Shown one piece after another: positions 33,790 to 42,189 of a DNA stretch of 64,000 nucleotides. Every line of letters begins with the position of its first letter. The stretch's first letter is position 1. The DNA comes from Amycolatopsis vancoresmycina (lineage in GTDB: Bacteria; Actinomycetota; Actinomycetes; Mycobacteriales; Pseudonocardiaceae). Location of the stretch: positions 124,001 through 188,000 of the forward strand of contig NZ_JNYY01000002.1 of the NCBI RefSeq assembly GCF_000716785.1, read 5' to 3'. The position numbers and the translations under genes are program-made. Under the pieces are notes generated by a model. It was not told the origin of the DNA. It worked only from the letters and a program-made list of their open reading frames with translations, and ran no database searches.

Positions 33790-33837
33790 GTTCACCCGGT
33801 AACCTTTCGGGAACGAAAGGGAGAGCACCAGGTGAAC
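33790..33837 (+). promoter_or_regulatory. Nested leader hairpins covering ribosome site and GTG start
   Basis: Inner hairpin CCTTTCG (33803-33809) / CGAAAGG (33814-33820) with GGAA tetraloop holds the ribosome site; outer arms GTTCACC (33790-33796) / GGTGAAC (33831-33837) cover the GTG start. It could also serve as the terminator of the upstream gene. Confidence 0.5.
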
Positions 33838-34497
33838 TTGCCGAAGACGCACGCGGTCTCGCCGCTGCACGGCCGGGTGGCGCTCGGCGGCATCGGGCTG
33901 GCCGTGGCCATCTCGATCGACCTGCACCTGCGGCTGTCCGGCCAGGTCAGCCCGGTCTGGCAGACGCTGTCGGAGTACGTCTACGGCAAGCTCGGCACGT
34001 CCTCGGCCGCTCCCCTGTTCAGCGCGATGTGCCTGGCGCTTTCGTTCGGCTCGGTCGCGCTCCTCGCCGGCATCGCGAAAGCCCACCGCCCGGGCACCAC
34101 CGCCGTCTGCGTGCTGCTCGGCGTGTGGTCGGCCGGGCTGCTCGTGTGCGGGCTCGTGCCCGTCGACCCGGACGGGCAGGCGCGTTCGCTCGCCGGCCAG
34201 GTCCACAACATCGCCGCGCTGACGGCGTTCGTCGCGCTGCCCGCGGCCGCGTTCGTGCTGACGAAGAGGGGCCGCGAACGCTGCCCGTGGGAGCCCCGCC
34301 GGACGACGATCCGGCGCCTCGCCACGGCGAGCTTCGCCAGCGTCGGCGTGGTGCTCGCCGGGTTCGTGCTCACGCTGGTCCTCGGCCCGGCCCAGCAGGA
34401 CGTCACGCTGGGCCTGTTCGAGCGCCTGCTGTTCGGCATCGACGTCGCCCTGCTGCTGACGATGGTCCGGCCGCTGCTGGCGGTCTCGCGGCGCTAG
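33832..34497 (+). CDS. DUF998 family membrane protein
   Basis: A 221-residue protein with about six spans and the DUF998 pattern: a first span with SIDLHLRLSGQVSPVW, followed by TLSEYVYGKLG and LLVCGLVPVDPDGQ (a family-like acidic loop). Function unknown. GTG at 33832 with AAAGGGAG in a hairpin. Follows the GDT1 gene by 56 bases in the same direction. Convergent with the IclR gene, with stop codons sharing CTAG at 34494-34497. Confidence 0.75.
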   Translation: MNLPKTHAVSPLHGRVALGGIGLAVAISIDLHLRLSGQVSPVWQTLSEYVYGKLGTSSAAPLFSAMCLALSFGSVALLAGIAKAHRPGTTAVCVLLGVWSAGLLVCGLVPVDPDGQARSLAGQVHNIAALTAFVALPAAAFVLTKRGRERCPWEPRRTTIRRLATASFASVGVVLAGFVLTLVLGPAQQDVTLGLFERLLFGIDVALLLTMVRPLLAVSRR

Positions 34498-35135
34498 CCG
34501 TCCGTCCGCAGGATGTCGGCCAGCCGCGTGGCGGCCGCGAGGACCTGGGGCCCCACCTCGGCGGCCTTCAGCGGCTCCATCGACACGACCCCGACGCTCG
34601 CCCGCAGCCCCGGCACCCCGCGGACCGGCGCCGCGACACCCGACGCGCCCGCTTCGAGCTCCCCGGAAGACGTCACCCAGCCGTCGCCGCCCGGACGCAG
34701 GGTCATCGCCTTGCCGGCCGCGCCGGCGGTCAGCGGGTGCCGGCTGCCGACGCGGTAGGCGACGTGGAAACTCGTCCACGACGGCTCGACGACGGCCACC
34801 GCAAGCGCTTGCGTCCCCTGCGCGACCGACAGGTGCGCGGTCGCGCCGACCTTTTCGGCCAGCTCGCGCAGCACCGGTCCGGCCGCGTCCCGCAGCTGCG
34901 GCAGCACCTGCCCGGCCAGCCGGAGCAGCCCGACGCCGAGCCGGACCTTCGTGCCGTCGCGCCACACCAGGCCGCGCTCGGACAGCGGCACGAGCAGCCG
35001 GTAGACGGCCGCGCGGCTGGCCCCGATGGCCACCGCCAGCTCGGAGATGGTCGCCGCGTCGCCGCCGGCGTCGGCGACTGCCTGCAGCAGCGCCAAGCCG
35101 CGGTCGAGCGTCAGCGACCCCTCCCGGCTGGTCAC
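34494..35135 (-). CDS. IclR-family transcriptional regulator
   Basis: A 213-residue regulator: winged helix-turn-helix (about 20-75, ISELAVAIGASRAAVYRLLVPL) and an IclR effector domain ending in the SVGVVSMEPLKA type segment. IclR proteins often control aromatic catabolism. GTG start overlaps the stop of the upstream 297-residue gene as GTGA (35132-35135), so both are coexpressed with a start divergent from hmgA. It probably regulates the homogentisate locus, with an operator-like site at 36038-36052. Confidence 0.85.
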   Translation of the reverse strand: MTSREGSLTLDRGLALLQAVADAGGDAATISELAVAIGASRAAVYRLLVPLSERGLVWRDGTKVRLGVGLLRLAGQVLPQLRDAAGPVLRELAEKVGATAHLSVAQGTQALAVAVVEPSWTSFHVAYRVGSRHPLTAGAAGKAMTLRPGGDGWVTSSGELEAGASGVAAPVRGVPGLRASVGVVSMEPLKAAEVGPQVLAAATRLADILRTDG

Positions 35136-36025
35136 AGCAAGCCGAGTTCGCCCAGGTCGGCGACCGGCTCCTCGAACGACGCCGCCGCGTAGGACGCGAA
35201 GAGCTCACGCACGGCCTTCGCCGCCGGCTCGGACAGCGCGCGGGCCTCCTCGGCCAGCGCCTGCGCATCGGTGGACTCCAGGGCCGCCCGGACGTCACCG
35301 CCGGCGAGGCTGCGCGCGGAGGCCACGATCAGGTTCAGGAAGCCGTGGTGCACGAAGCCGGTGCCCGGGTCGGTGTGCCGGACCGCGCGGTGCAGGCTGT
35401 TCGTCGCCTTGAACGACGCCCCGGTGGACCCGCTGACGACGGCGAGGAAGTCGGCCACCTCGTCGACGCTGGGGAAGTTCTCGCCCGCCTGGCCGCCGCA
35501 GCGGATCTTCGGCCAGCTGCCGTGCTCGATCACCTTCCGGACGCCGTCGAGCCAGCCGACGCCGCGCCGCGGCTCGACCACCCGGATGACGTCCTCGGGC
35601 ACGAACTCGGAGACGCGCTCCAGCCACACCTCGTCGACGTCCGACGGCGCGGGCATCTCGACCATCCGCAGCGCGAGCAGCTCACTGCGCGACTCGACGA
35701 TCGAGATGGCCTTCGGGACACCGCCCAGGCCGGTGTCGATGATCAGCGAAAGCGGCAGCGGCTGCTTCGGCTTGATCTTGATCAGCTCGGTGATCAGCTC
35801 CGGCAGCCGGGACGCCTGGCAGAGGAAAACCCCCAGTACACCGGCGTGTTCGGACTCCCGGCTGGCGAAGTGCGCACGCAGCGCTTCGGGCATGGCCGCG
35901 TCCCCGGGCGGGAAGAGCGCCGAGTCGTCGACGAGCCTCGCGAACAGGGGAGGAATTCCACGGGGGCCGGGGGGCGTGAGTTCCACAGCGCTTGACACGA
36001 CTGACACGCTAGTAGCGTACGACAT
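35132..36025 (-). CDS. Unknown protein of the homogentisate locus
   Basis: A 297-residue soluble protein with no recognised domain. It resembles a TIM-barrel-like mix (SLIIDTGLGGVPKAISIVES, EPRRGVGWLDGVRKVIEHGSWPKIRCGGQAGENFPS), with two strongly conserved-looking loops: FVHHGFLNLIVA and the RCGGQAGENFPS. No catalytic set identified. It is encoded divergently from hmgA and coupled to the IclR regulator, so a role in tyrosine/homogentisate catabolism is likely but unproven. ATG start at 36025. Confidence 0.65.
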   Translation of the reverse strand: MSYATSVSVVSSAVELTPPGPRGIPPLFARLVDDSALFPPGDAAMPEALRAHFASRESEHAGVLGVFLCQASRLPELITELIKIKPKQPLPLSLIIDTGLGGVPKAISIVESRSELLALRMVEMPAPSDVDEVWLERVSEFVPEDVIRVVEPRRGVGWLDGVRKVIEHGSWPKIRCGGQAGENFPSVDEVADFLAVVSGSTGASFKATNSLHRAVRHTDPGTGFVHHGFLNLIVASARSLAGGDVRAALESTDAQALAEEARALSEPAAKAVRELFASYAAASFEEPVADLGELGLL

Positions 36026-36037
36026 GAGGACAAAATC

Positions 36038-36052
36038 GTTCGCACAACGGAC
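36038..36052. promoter_or_regulatory. Candidate IclR operator
   Basis: GTTCG-CACAA-CGGAC is an imperfect inverted repeat (one mismatch) in the 46-base divergent region between the 297-residue gene and hmgA. Position and pattern fit IclR-type sites. Confidence 0.4.
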
Positions 36053-36071
36053 ACGTCAGAAGGGGACGTCG

Positions 36072-37244
36072 ATGCCTTACTACCGGCGAGTAGGCGAGAT
36101 CCCGCACAAGCGGCACACCGCGTTCCGGAAGCCGGAAGGCGGCCTCTACGCCGAGGAGCTGATGGGCGTCGAGGGCTTCTCCGCCGACTCCGCGCTGCTC
36201 TACCACCGCGGCCTGCCGACGGCGATCGTCGACGCCGTCGCCGTCGAGGAGGACCGCGGGACGCTCACCCCGAACCACCCGCTCAAGCCGCGGGCGTTCA
36301 GGACGCAGGACCTCAAGTTCGGCGGCGAGGCCGACGCGGTGACCGACCGGCGGCGGCTGTTCGGCAACAACGACGTCACCATCGGGTTCGTCACGGCGAC
36401 CGCGCCCAGCCCGCTGTACCGCAACGCGGCCGGCGACGAGCTGTTCTACGTCCACGGCGGCTCGGCCACCTTCGAGACCATCTACGGCCGCCTGGAGGTC
36501 GGTGACGGCGACTACGTCGTGATCCCGACGTCTTGCACCTACCGGGTCGTCCCGCACGGCGAGGTCAACCTCTTCACCCTCGAGGCGCGCGGCCACATCG
36601 GGCCGCCGAAGCGCTACCTGTCGGCGAAGGGGCAGTTCCTGGAGCACTCGCCGTACTGCGAGCGGGACATCCGCGGGCCGGCGGAGCCGCTGCTGGAGGA
36701 CGGCGAGGACGTCGAGGTGCTGGTGCGGCACCGCGCCGGGCTGACCCGCTACACGTACGCGACGCACCCGTTCGACGTCGTCGGCTGGGACGGCTGCCTC
36801 TACCCGTGGGTGTTCAACATCGACGACTTCGAGCCGATCACCGGCCGCGTGCACCAGCCGCCGCCCGTGCACCAGACGTTCGAGGGCCCGAACTTCGTCG
36901 TCTGCTCCTTCTGCCCGCGGAAGGTCGACTACCACGAGGACGCCATCCCGGTGCCGTACAACCACGCGAACGTCGACTCCGACGAGCTGATGTTCTACGT
37001 GCGCGGCAACTACGAGGCCCGCAAGGGCTCGGGGATCGGGATCGGCTCGCTGTCGCTGCACCCGTCCGGCTTCACGCACGGCCCGCAGCCGGGCGCGGCG
37101 GAGGCGTCGATCGGCGCGGAGTTCTTCGACGAGACCGCGGTCATGGTCGACACGTTCGCACCGCTGGAGCTCGGCGAGGCCGCCGACGCGTCCGAAGACC
37201 CCGGCTACGCGTGGACGTGGTCGCGCCGCGGGCCTAAGCAATAA
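36072..37244 (+). CDS. hmgA: Homogentisate 1,2-dioxygenase
   Basis: A 390-residue cupin-type Fe(II) dioxygenase that opens the homogentisate ring in tyrosine/phenylalanine breakdown. Conserved segments: HPLKPRAFRTQDLKF-type start region, RNAAGDELFYVHGGSATFET, and the metal-site region HPSGFTHGPQPGA near the C-terminus; a second ligand segment is NHANVDSDELMFYVRGNYEA. It is shorter than the classic 430-440 residue enzymes but matches actinobacterial forms. ATG at 36072 preceded by GAAGGGGA. Divergent from the regulator pair. Confidence 0.9.
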   Translation: MPYYRRVGEIPHKRHTAFRKPEGGLYAEELMGVEGFSADSALLYHRGLPTAIVDAVAVEEDRGTLTPNHPLKPRAFRTQDLKFGGEADAVTDRRRLFGNNDVTIGFVTATAPSPLYRNAAGDELFYVHGGSATFETIYGRLEVGDGDYVVIPTSCTYRVVPHGEVNLFTLEARGHIGPPKRYLSAKGQFLEHSPYCERDIRGPAEPLLEDGEDVEVLVRHRAGLTRYTYATHPFDVVGWDGCLYPWVFNIDDFEPITGRVHQPPPVHQTFEGPNFVVCSFCPRKVDYHEDAIPVPYNHANVDSDELMFYVRGNYEARKGSGIGIGSLSLHPSGFTHGPQPGAAEASIGAEFFDETAVMVDTFAPLELGEAADASEDPGYAWTWSRRGPKQ

Positions 37245-37269
37245 TCAAGATTCGGAAATACCGTCCCCG

Positions 37270-37316
37270 CCCCGTTCCGCCGCCCGGATAATGAACGTCC
37301 GGGTGGCGGAACGGGG
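37270..37316. promoter_or_regulatory. 19-bp hairpin upstream of the VWA gene, overlapping its ribosome site
   Basis: Arms at 37270-37288 and 37298-37316 pair over 19 bases with one G:T wobble, apex TAATGAACG. The distal arm ends in ACGGGG, part of the GGGGAGG ribosome site before ATG 37325. Could end the hmgA transcript or hide the start site. Confidence 0.55.
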
Positions 37317-37324
37317 AGGCTACG

Positions 37325-39133
37325 ATGATCAATTCCCAACCAGCGCGACGCAGGAGAAAAATCCTCCCGTTCCTGGCCGCGATCGTGGTCGCCGTCGCCT
37401 TGATCATCGGAATCCGGTACTGGACCAGCGGCTCCAGCGACGACGCCGACGCGCCGAAATGCTCGGGTGCGGACGCGGTGGCGCTCAACGTCGCTTCGTC
37501 ACCGGAAAAGGTCGGAATCGTCCAAGAAGCCGCGAAGGCTTACTCCGGACGGACCGTCGCCGGCCACTGCGTGGACGTCGTCGTGCGGTCGAAATCGTCC
37601 GGCGTGGCGATGCAGGCGCTGGCGAACGGCTGGAACGAAGCCACCGACGGGCCGCGCCCGGACGTCTGGACGCCGGCCGCGAGCGGCTGGGTCAACCTGC
37701 TGCGCGTCAACGCCAAGGGCGACACGGCGTCGATCGTGCCGGACGGCGACCCGCAGTCGATCGCGAACTCGCCGCTGACCGTCGCCATGCCGAAGCCGAT
37801 GGCCGAGGCGCTGGGCTGGCCGGCCAAGCCGATCGGCTGGAAGGACCTCGCCACGCTCGCGACCGACCCGGCGGGCTGGGCGAAGTACGGCCACCCGGAG
37901 TGGGGGAAGTTCCGGCTCGGCAAGACGAACCCGAACATCTCCACCGCGGGGCTGAACGCCACCATCGGCGCCTACTACGCGGCCACCGGGACGTCGTCCG
38001 ACCTCACCGCGGCGGCGCTGGAGAAGCCCGAGGCCAAGCAGTTCGTGTCGAACATCGAGCAGGCGATCGTGCACTACGGCGACAACACGCTGACCTTCCT
38101 GACGAACCTGCAGAAGGCCGACGACCGCGGCGCGGCGCTGTCCTACATCTCGGCGGTGACCGTCGAGGAGAGCTCGCTGATCGGCTACAACCAGGGCAAC
38201 CCGACGAACGACCCGGCGAAGGTCGGCCAGCACGCGCCGCCGAAGGTGCCGCTCGTCGCGATCTACCCGGCCGACGGGACGCTGAACTCCGATCACCCGT
38301 TCGTCACGCTGAACTGGGCGGACCCGGCGCGCAAGCAGATCGCCGCGGACTTCCTCGGCTACCTGCGCATGGACGAGACGCAGGCGAAGTTCGCCGCACT
38401 CGGCTTCCGGTCCTTCGACGGCAAACCGGGCCCGCAGGCGAGCGTCGCGAACGGCGTCCAGCCGGACGCGAAGATCAACTTCATCCGGCCGCCGTCGCCG
38501 TCGGTGCTGTCGAAGCTGCTGACCACCTGGACGGACCTGCGCAAGAAGGCGAACGTGCTGCTGGTCGTGGACGTCTCGGGCTCGATGGGCGACGAGGTGA
38601 AGGGCACCGGCAAGAGCAAGATCGACCTGGCCAAGCAGGCCGCGATCGACGCGCTCGGCCAGTTCGTGCCGCGCGACCAGGTCGGGCTCTGGCAGTTCTC
38701 GACCCGCCTCGACGGCGACAAGGACTACCAGGAGCTGGTCCCGGTGCAGCCGCTCGGGAACAGCGGCAAGGAGACGCTGGCGATGCGGCTCAGCGGGCTG
38801 ACACCGCAGTCGGGCACGGGCCTGTACGACTCGTCGCTGGCCGCGTACGAGTACCTGAAGGCCCACCTGGACCCGGCGGCGATCAACGCGGTGGTCGTGC
38901 TCACCGACGGCCGCAATGAGGACTCCGGCGGCATCGACCTCGACCACCTGGTGCCCCAGCTGCGGCCGGAGGGCAACGGGGAGACGGTCCGGCTGTTCAC
39001 GATCGCCTACGGTTCGGACGCCGACCAGAACGTGCTGAAGCAGATCGCGGAAGCGACCGAGGGCTCGGAGTACGACTCGTCCAAACCGGACTCGATCAAC
39101 CAGGTCTTCACCTCCGTGATCTCGAACTTCTGA
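37325..39133 (+). CDS. Solute-binding and VWA-domain membrane protein
   Basis: A 602-residue protein with an N-terminal membrane span (about 13-32), an exported periplasmic-binding-like domain (about 55-370) and a C-terminal von Willebrand A domain (about 400-600). The metal-ion site is DVSGSMGD near residue 417, with later T and D in TGLYDSS and LTDGRNEDSG. The combination is found across actinobacteria, function unknown. A 19-bp hairpin sits just before the start. Its partner 39147-39884, 13 bases on, has a coiled coil. Confidence 0.8.
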   Translation: MINSQPARRRRKILPFLAAIVVAVALIIGIRYWTSGSSDDADAPKCSGADAVALNVASSPEKVGIVQEAAKAYSGRTVAGHCVDVVVRSKSSGVAMQALANGWNEATDGPRPDVWTPAASGWVNLLRVNAKGDTASIVPDGDPQSIANSPLTVAMPKPMAEALGWPAKPIGWKDLATLATDPAGWAKYGHPEWGKFRLGKTNPNISTAGLNATIGAYYAATGTSSDLTAAALEKPEAKQFVSNIEQAIVHYGDNTLTFLTNLQKADDRGAALSYISAVTVEESSLIGYNQGNPTNDPAKVGQHAPPKVPLVAIYPADGTLNSDHPFVTLNWADPARKQIAADFLGYLRMDETQAKFAALGFRSFDGKPGPQASVANGVQPDAKINFIRPPSPSVLSKLLTTWTDLRKKANVLLVVDVSGSMGDEVKGTGKSKIDLAKQAAIDALGQFVPRDQVGLWQFSTRLDGDKDYQELVPVQPLGNSGKETLAMRLSGLTPQSGTGLYDSSLAAYEYLKAHLDPAAINAVVVLTDGRNEDSGGIDLDHLVPQLRPEGNGETVRLFTIAYGSDADQNVLKQIAEATEGSEYDSSKPDSINQVFTSVISNF

Positions 39134-39146
39134 GATCCTCGCGGTC

Positions 39147-39884
39147 ATGAAGTTCGTCCGTGAGCTCGCCGAACCGTGGGGGCTGCTGCTCGCCGCCACC
39201 TCGGCCGGGGTGGCGTGGGCCGTGCAGCTGCCGGTCGTCGCGTCGGTCGGCGTCGGCGCCGCCGTTCTCGCGGCCTGGGCGGGCGTGGCGGTCGCAACCC
39301 GCGAGAAGGAGCCTCCGCAGCGCGAGGCGCGCGTGCTCGACGTGGCGCCGGGGTCGGCCGAGGAGAACTGGCTGCGCCGGGCGTCGGCGGCAGCGGACGG
39401 GTTCGCCTCCCTGAGCGGTTCCCTCTCCAGCGGCCCGCTCGCCGACCGCGTCGCGGACATGGAGCCGGTGGTCCGGGAGACGCTGTCGACGCTCCGCCGC
39501 CTGGCCGGCCGCGCCTCGGCGACGGGCCAGGCCCTGGCCCGGGTCGACCTGGACGCCGTCGCGCACGAACGCCGCCGGCTGGAACGCGAGCTGCGCACGG
39601 CGAACCCCGAGGTCCGCGGCGACCTCGAACAGGCGCTGACGGCGGTCCAGGCCCAGGCGGACGTGCACGCCCGGCTGTCCGGCGCCCGCGACAAGCTGCT
39701 GGCCCAGTTGCAGTCCGGAGCCCTCGGCCTGGACAGCCTGGTGGCCCGGGTCGCGGAGCTGACCGCGGCGACGACGGACGTCGCGGTGGACACCGGGGCG
39801 GTGCGCGAGCTGAGCGACCAGCTGGAAGGCATCCGGCAGGGCGTGCTGGAGACCGAGCAGGCGACGCGGAAGTCGCTGGGTTAA
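39147..39884 (+). CDS. Membrane-anchored coiled-coil protein
   Basis: A 245-residue protein. Two spans at about 8-28 and 30-50 are followed by a long helical part with heptad-type segments (VRELSDQLEGIRQGVLETEQATRK; EVRGDLEQALTAVQAQADVHARL). No domain recognised. It follows the VWA gene by 13 bases and is probably coexpressed, so a complex with the solute-binding/VWA protein is plausible. Its stop shares TTAA with the convergent LysR gene. Confidence 0.65.
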   Translation: MKFVRELAEPWGLLLAATSAGVAWAVQLPVVASVGVGAAVLAAWAGVAVATREKEPPQREARVLDVAPGSAEENWLRRASAAADGFASLSGSLSSGPLADRVADMEPVVRETLSTLRRLAGRASATGQALARVDLDAVAHERRRLERELRTANPEVRGDLEQALTAVQAQADVHARLSGARDKLLAQLQSGALGLDSLVARVAELTAATTDVAVDTGAVRELSDQLEGIRQGVLETEQATRKSLG

Positions 39885-40777
39885 GCGGCCCAGGCCGGCC
39901 GCCACGCACCGGCGGTGCTCTCGCTCTTCGTGAGGTGACGCCGCAGCGCCGCCAGCCCGGGGTGCGCATTGCCCCGGCGCCACACCAGCGAATGCGGGTA
40001 CACCGGCGTGGGACGTTCGATCGGCACCCGCCGCAGGTCGTGCCCCGGCGGCCACCACACCCGGCTGCCCGCCCCGACCAGGGTCGCCACGCGCGCCGAT
40101 TCCGCGATCGTGTCCAGCACCACCTCGGTCCCGAAGTTCGGGCCGGCCGCGTCGATGGTCAGTCCGAACGCGGTCGCGAACTCGGCGTAGTACGCGCCCC
40201 ACTCGGTCCCGGGCACCACGCCGGGCATCCAGAGCCGGTGCCCCGCCAGCTGTTCCGGCGTGACGGCGGCCGCGGCGGCCAGCGGATGCGCGGGACCGCA
40301 GAGCAGGTGGAGCGGCTCGTCGTGCACCCACTGCGCTTCGAGGTCGCCCGGCAGTGCGCCGACCGCGCGGAACGACGCATCGATCGAGCCGTCCCGGATC
40401 GCGGCGACCGCGGTGTCGAGCAGCGTCGTGACCTCCAACGCGACTTCCGGGTGGGCCTGGTGGAATCCGCGAAGCAGGGTTGCCGGGCACAGCCGCCTGC
40501 CGATGACGTCGACCCGGAGCGGCGCGGTGCGCACCGACGCAAGGGCTCGCAGCTCGGCCTGCATGAGCTCGCGCGCGTGCGGCAGGAAGGCTTCGCCGTC
40601 GCCGGTGAGGACGGCGCCGCGGGCGGTGCGCGTGAACAGCCGCACTCCGAGCGCCTTCTCCAGGGCGGCGATGCGCTTCGACACGGCCTGCTGCGTGATC
40701 GCCAGGTCAGTGGCGGCGTCCTGGAACCGGCCCGCCGCCACCACGGTGACGAAGGTCCGCACGGTATCGAGGTCCAC
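39881..40777 (-). CDS. LysR-family transcriptional regulator
   Basis: A 298-residue regulator: N-terminal winged helix (DTVRTFVTVVAAGRFQDAATDLAITQQAVSKRIAALE) with the LysR DNA-recognition segment QQAVSKRI, and a periplasmic-binding-like effector domain (about 85-290). GTG start at 40777 is preceded by TAGAGT and gives the canonical LysR N-terminus. It is divergent from the MFS exporter, so it probably controls it. Inducer unknown. Confidence 0.85.
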   Translation of the reverse strand: MDLDTVRTFVTVVAAGRFQDAATDLAITQQAVSKRIAALEKALGVRLFTRTARGAVLTGDGEAFLPHARELMQAELRALASVRTAPLRVDVIGRRLCPATLLRGFHQAHPEVALEVTTLLDTAVAAIRDGSIDASFRAVGALPGDLEAQWVHDEPLHLLCGPAHPLAAAAAVTPEQLAGHRLWMPGVVPGTEWGAYYAEFATAFGLTIDAAGPNFGTEVVLDTIAESARVATLVGAGSRVWWPPGHDLRRVPIERPTPVYPHSLVWRRGNAHPGLAALRRHLTKSESTAGAWRPAWAA

Positions 40778-40871
40778 GACGGTCGACTCTAGGTGTGCGG
40801 GCCAGGGGCGGCCCGGGTGCCGTGACTCCGGTGACGAGCCCTCCCGGCTCGTCGCCGCACCGCTCGAGCAT

Positions 40872-40898
40872 CGAGCCACAACGGGGCGTTGTGGCTCG
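40872..40898. promoter_or_regulatory. Inverted repeat between LysR and MFS genes
   Basis: CGAGCCACAAC (40872-40882) and GTTGTGGCTCG (40888-40898) pair perfectly around GGGGC. It lies in the 173-base divergent region between the LysR and MFS starts and may be an operator or a transcript hairpin. Confidence 0.45.
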
Positions 40899-40950
40899 CC
40901 GCCGCGTCGGTTGTTTGCTCTGCGCGGGCGGTCCCGGCTTTGATCTCCCC

Positions 40951-42189
40951 GTGGTGCGCGGGCGGTCGCTGGGGCCGCGGTTCAGGTGGCTCTGGTCGGC
41001 CTACGCCGTGAGCGCGTTCGGGACCTGGCTCGGCTTCGGGGCCTTCCCGCTGCTCGCCATCCTCGTGCTGCACGCCGGGCCGCTCGCCGTCTCCGCGCTC
41101 GCCGCCGTCGGGCCGGCCGTCGGGGCGCTCGTGGCCGTTCCGCTCGGGCCGTGGGTCGATCGGCGGCGGAAGCGGCCGGTCATGGTGGGCATGGACCTCG
41201 TGCGGTTCGCCTCGCTCGTCAGCGTGCCCGCCGCCTACGCGCTCGGGTTGCTGAGCTTCGCCCAGCTGCTCGTCGTCTCGGTGATCGTCGCCGCCGCGGA
41301 CATCACCTTCACCTCCGCCAGCGGTGCCTTCCTCAAGGGACTTGTCCCGCCCGAAGACCTCCTGCTCGCCAACGGCCGGTTCGAGTCGACCAACTGGACC
41401 GCCACCGCGCTCGGGCCGCCGCTCGGCGGGGCCGCGTTCGCCGTCCTCGGGCCCGTCACCTCCGTCGTCGCCAACGCCGTCAGCTTTCTGCTCTCCGCCT
41501 TGGGCATCCGCGCCATCAAGGGCGACGAACCGCACCCGCGGGTCACCGCCCCGCTGCGGGCGCGGGACCTCGCCGACGGGTGGCGCTTCCTGCTGACGCA
41601 CCCCGGCCTGCGGCCGCTGTTCTGCAACGTCCTGCTGTTCAACGGCCTGATCATGGGGACCGAGCCGCTGCTCGCCGTGCTGATGCTGAAGGACCTCGGG
41701 TTCGCGCCGTGGCAGTACGGGCTCGCGTTCGCCGTCCCGTGCCTCGGCGGGCTCGCCGGCTCGCGGCTGACCCCGCGGCTCGTCGAGCGGTTCGGGCGCC
41801 ACCCCGTCCTGGTGACGGCCGGGGCCGCGAGGGCGTGCTGGCTGCTCGCGCTCGCCTTCCTCCCGGACGGCGCCGGCGGGCTGGCGTACGTCATGGTCGT
41901 GGAGCTCGGCCTGATCGTCTGCTGCAGCGTGTTCAACCCGGTGCTCGCGACCTACCGGCTGGAGCAGCTCCCGGCGGACCGCGTCGCGCGGACGCTGTCG
42001 GCGTGGTCGGTCAGCACCAAGGCCGCCATCGCCACGATGACCGCGCTCTGGGGCGTGCTGGCCGGCTTCACCGGATCGCGCGTCGCGATCGGCATCGCCG
42101 GGGTCCTGGTGCTGGCGACGCCGTTCCTGCTGCCCCGCCGTGACCGGACGCCCGCTCAGCCGAGCCAGACCGTGCCCAGCACCGGATAA
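40951..42189 (+). CDS. MFS transporter
   Basis: A 412-residue major facilitator with about 12 spans. The N-terminus GPRFRWLWSAYAVSAFGTW and loop VDRRRKRPVMVGMDLVRFAS match the MFS_3 exporter type. GTG at 40951 is the first plausible start; the adjacent GTG at 40954 is equally possible. No clear ribosome site. Divergent LysR gene is the likely regulator. The tail overlaps the convergent 42156-43181 gene by 34 bases. Confidence 0.8.
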   Translation: MVRGRSLGPRFRWLWSAYAVSAFGTWLGFGAFPLLAILVLHAGPLAVSALAAVGPAVGALVAVPLGPWVDRRRKRPVMVGMDLVRFASLVSVPAAYALGLLSFAQLLVVSVIVAAADITFTSASGAFLKGLVPPEDLLLANGRFESTNWTATALGPPLGGAAFAVLGPVTSVVANAVSFLLSALGIRAIKGDEPHPRVTAPLRARDLADGWRFLLTHPGLRPLFCNVLLFNGLIMGTEPLLAVLMLKDLGFAPWQYGLAFAVPCLGGLAGSRLTPRLVERFGRHPVLVTAGAARACWLLALAFLPDGAGGLAYVMVVELGLIVCCSVFNPVLATYRLEQLPADRVARTLSAWSVSTKAAIATMTALWGVLAGFTGSRVAIGIAGVLVLATPFLLPRRDRTPAQPSQTVPSTG

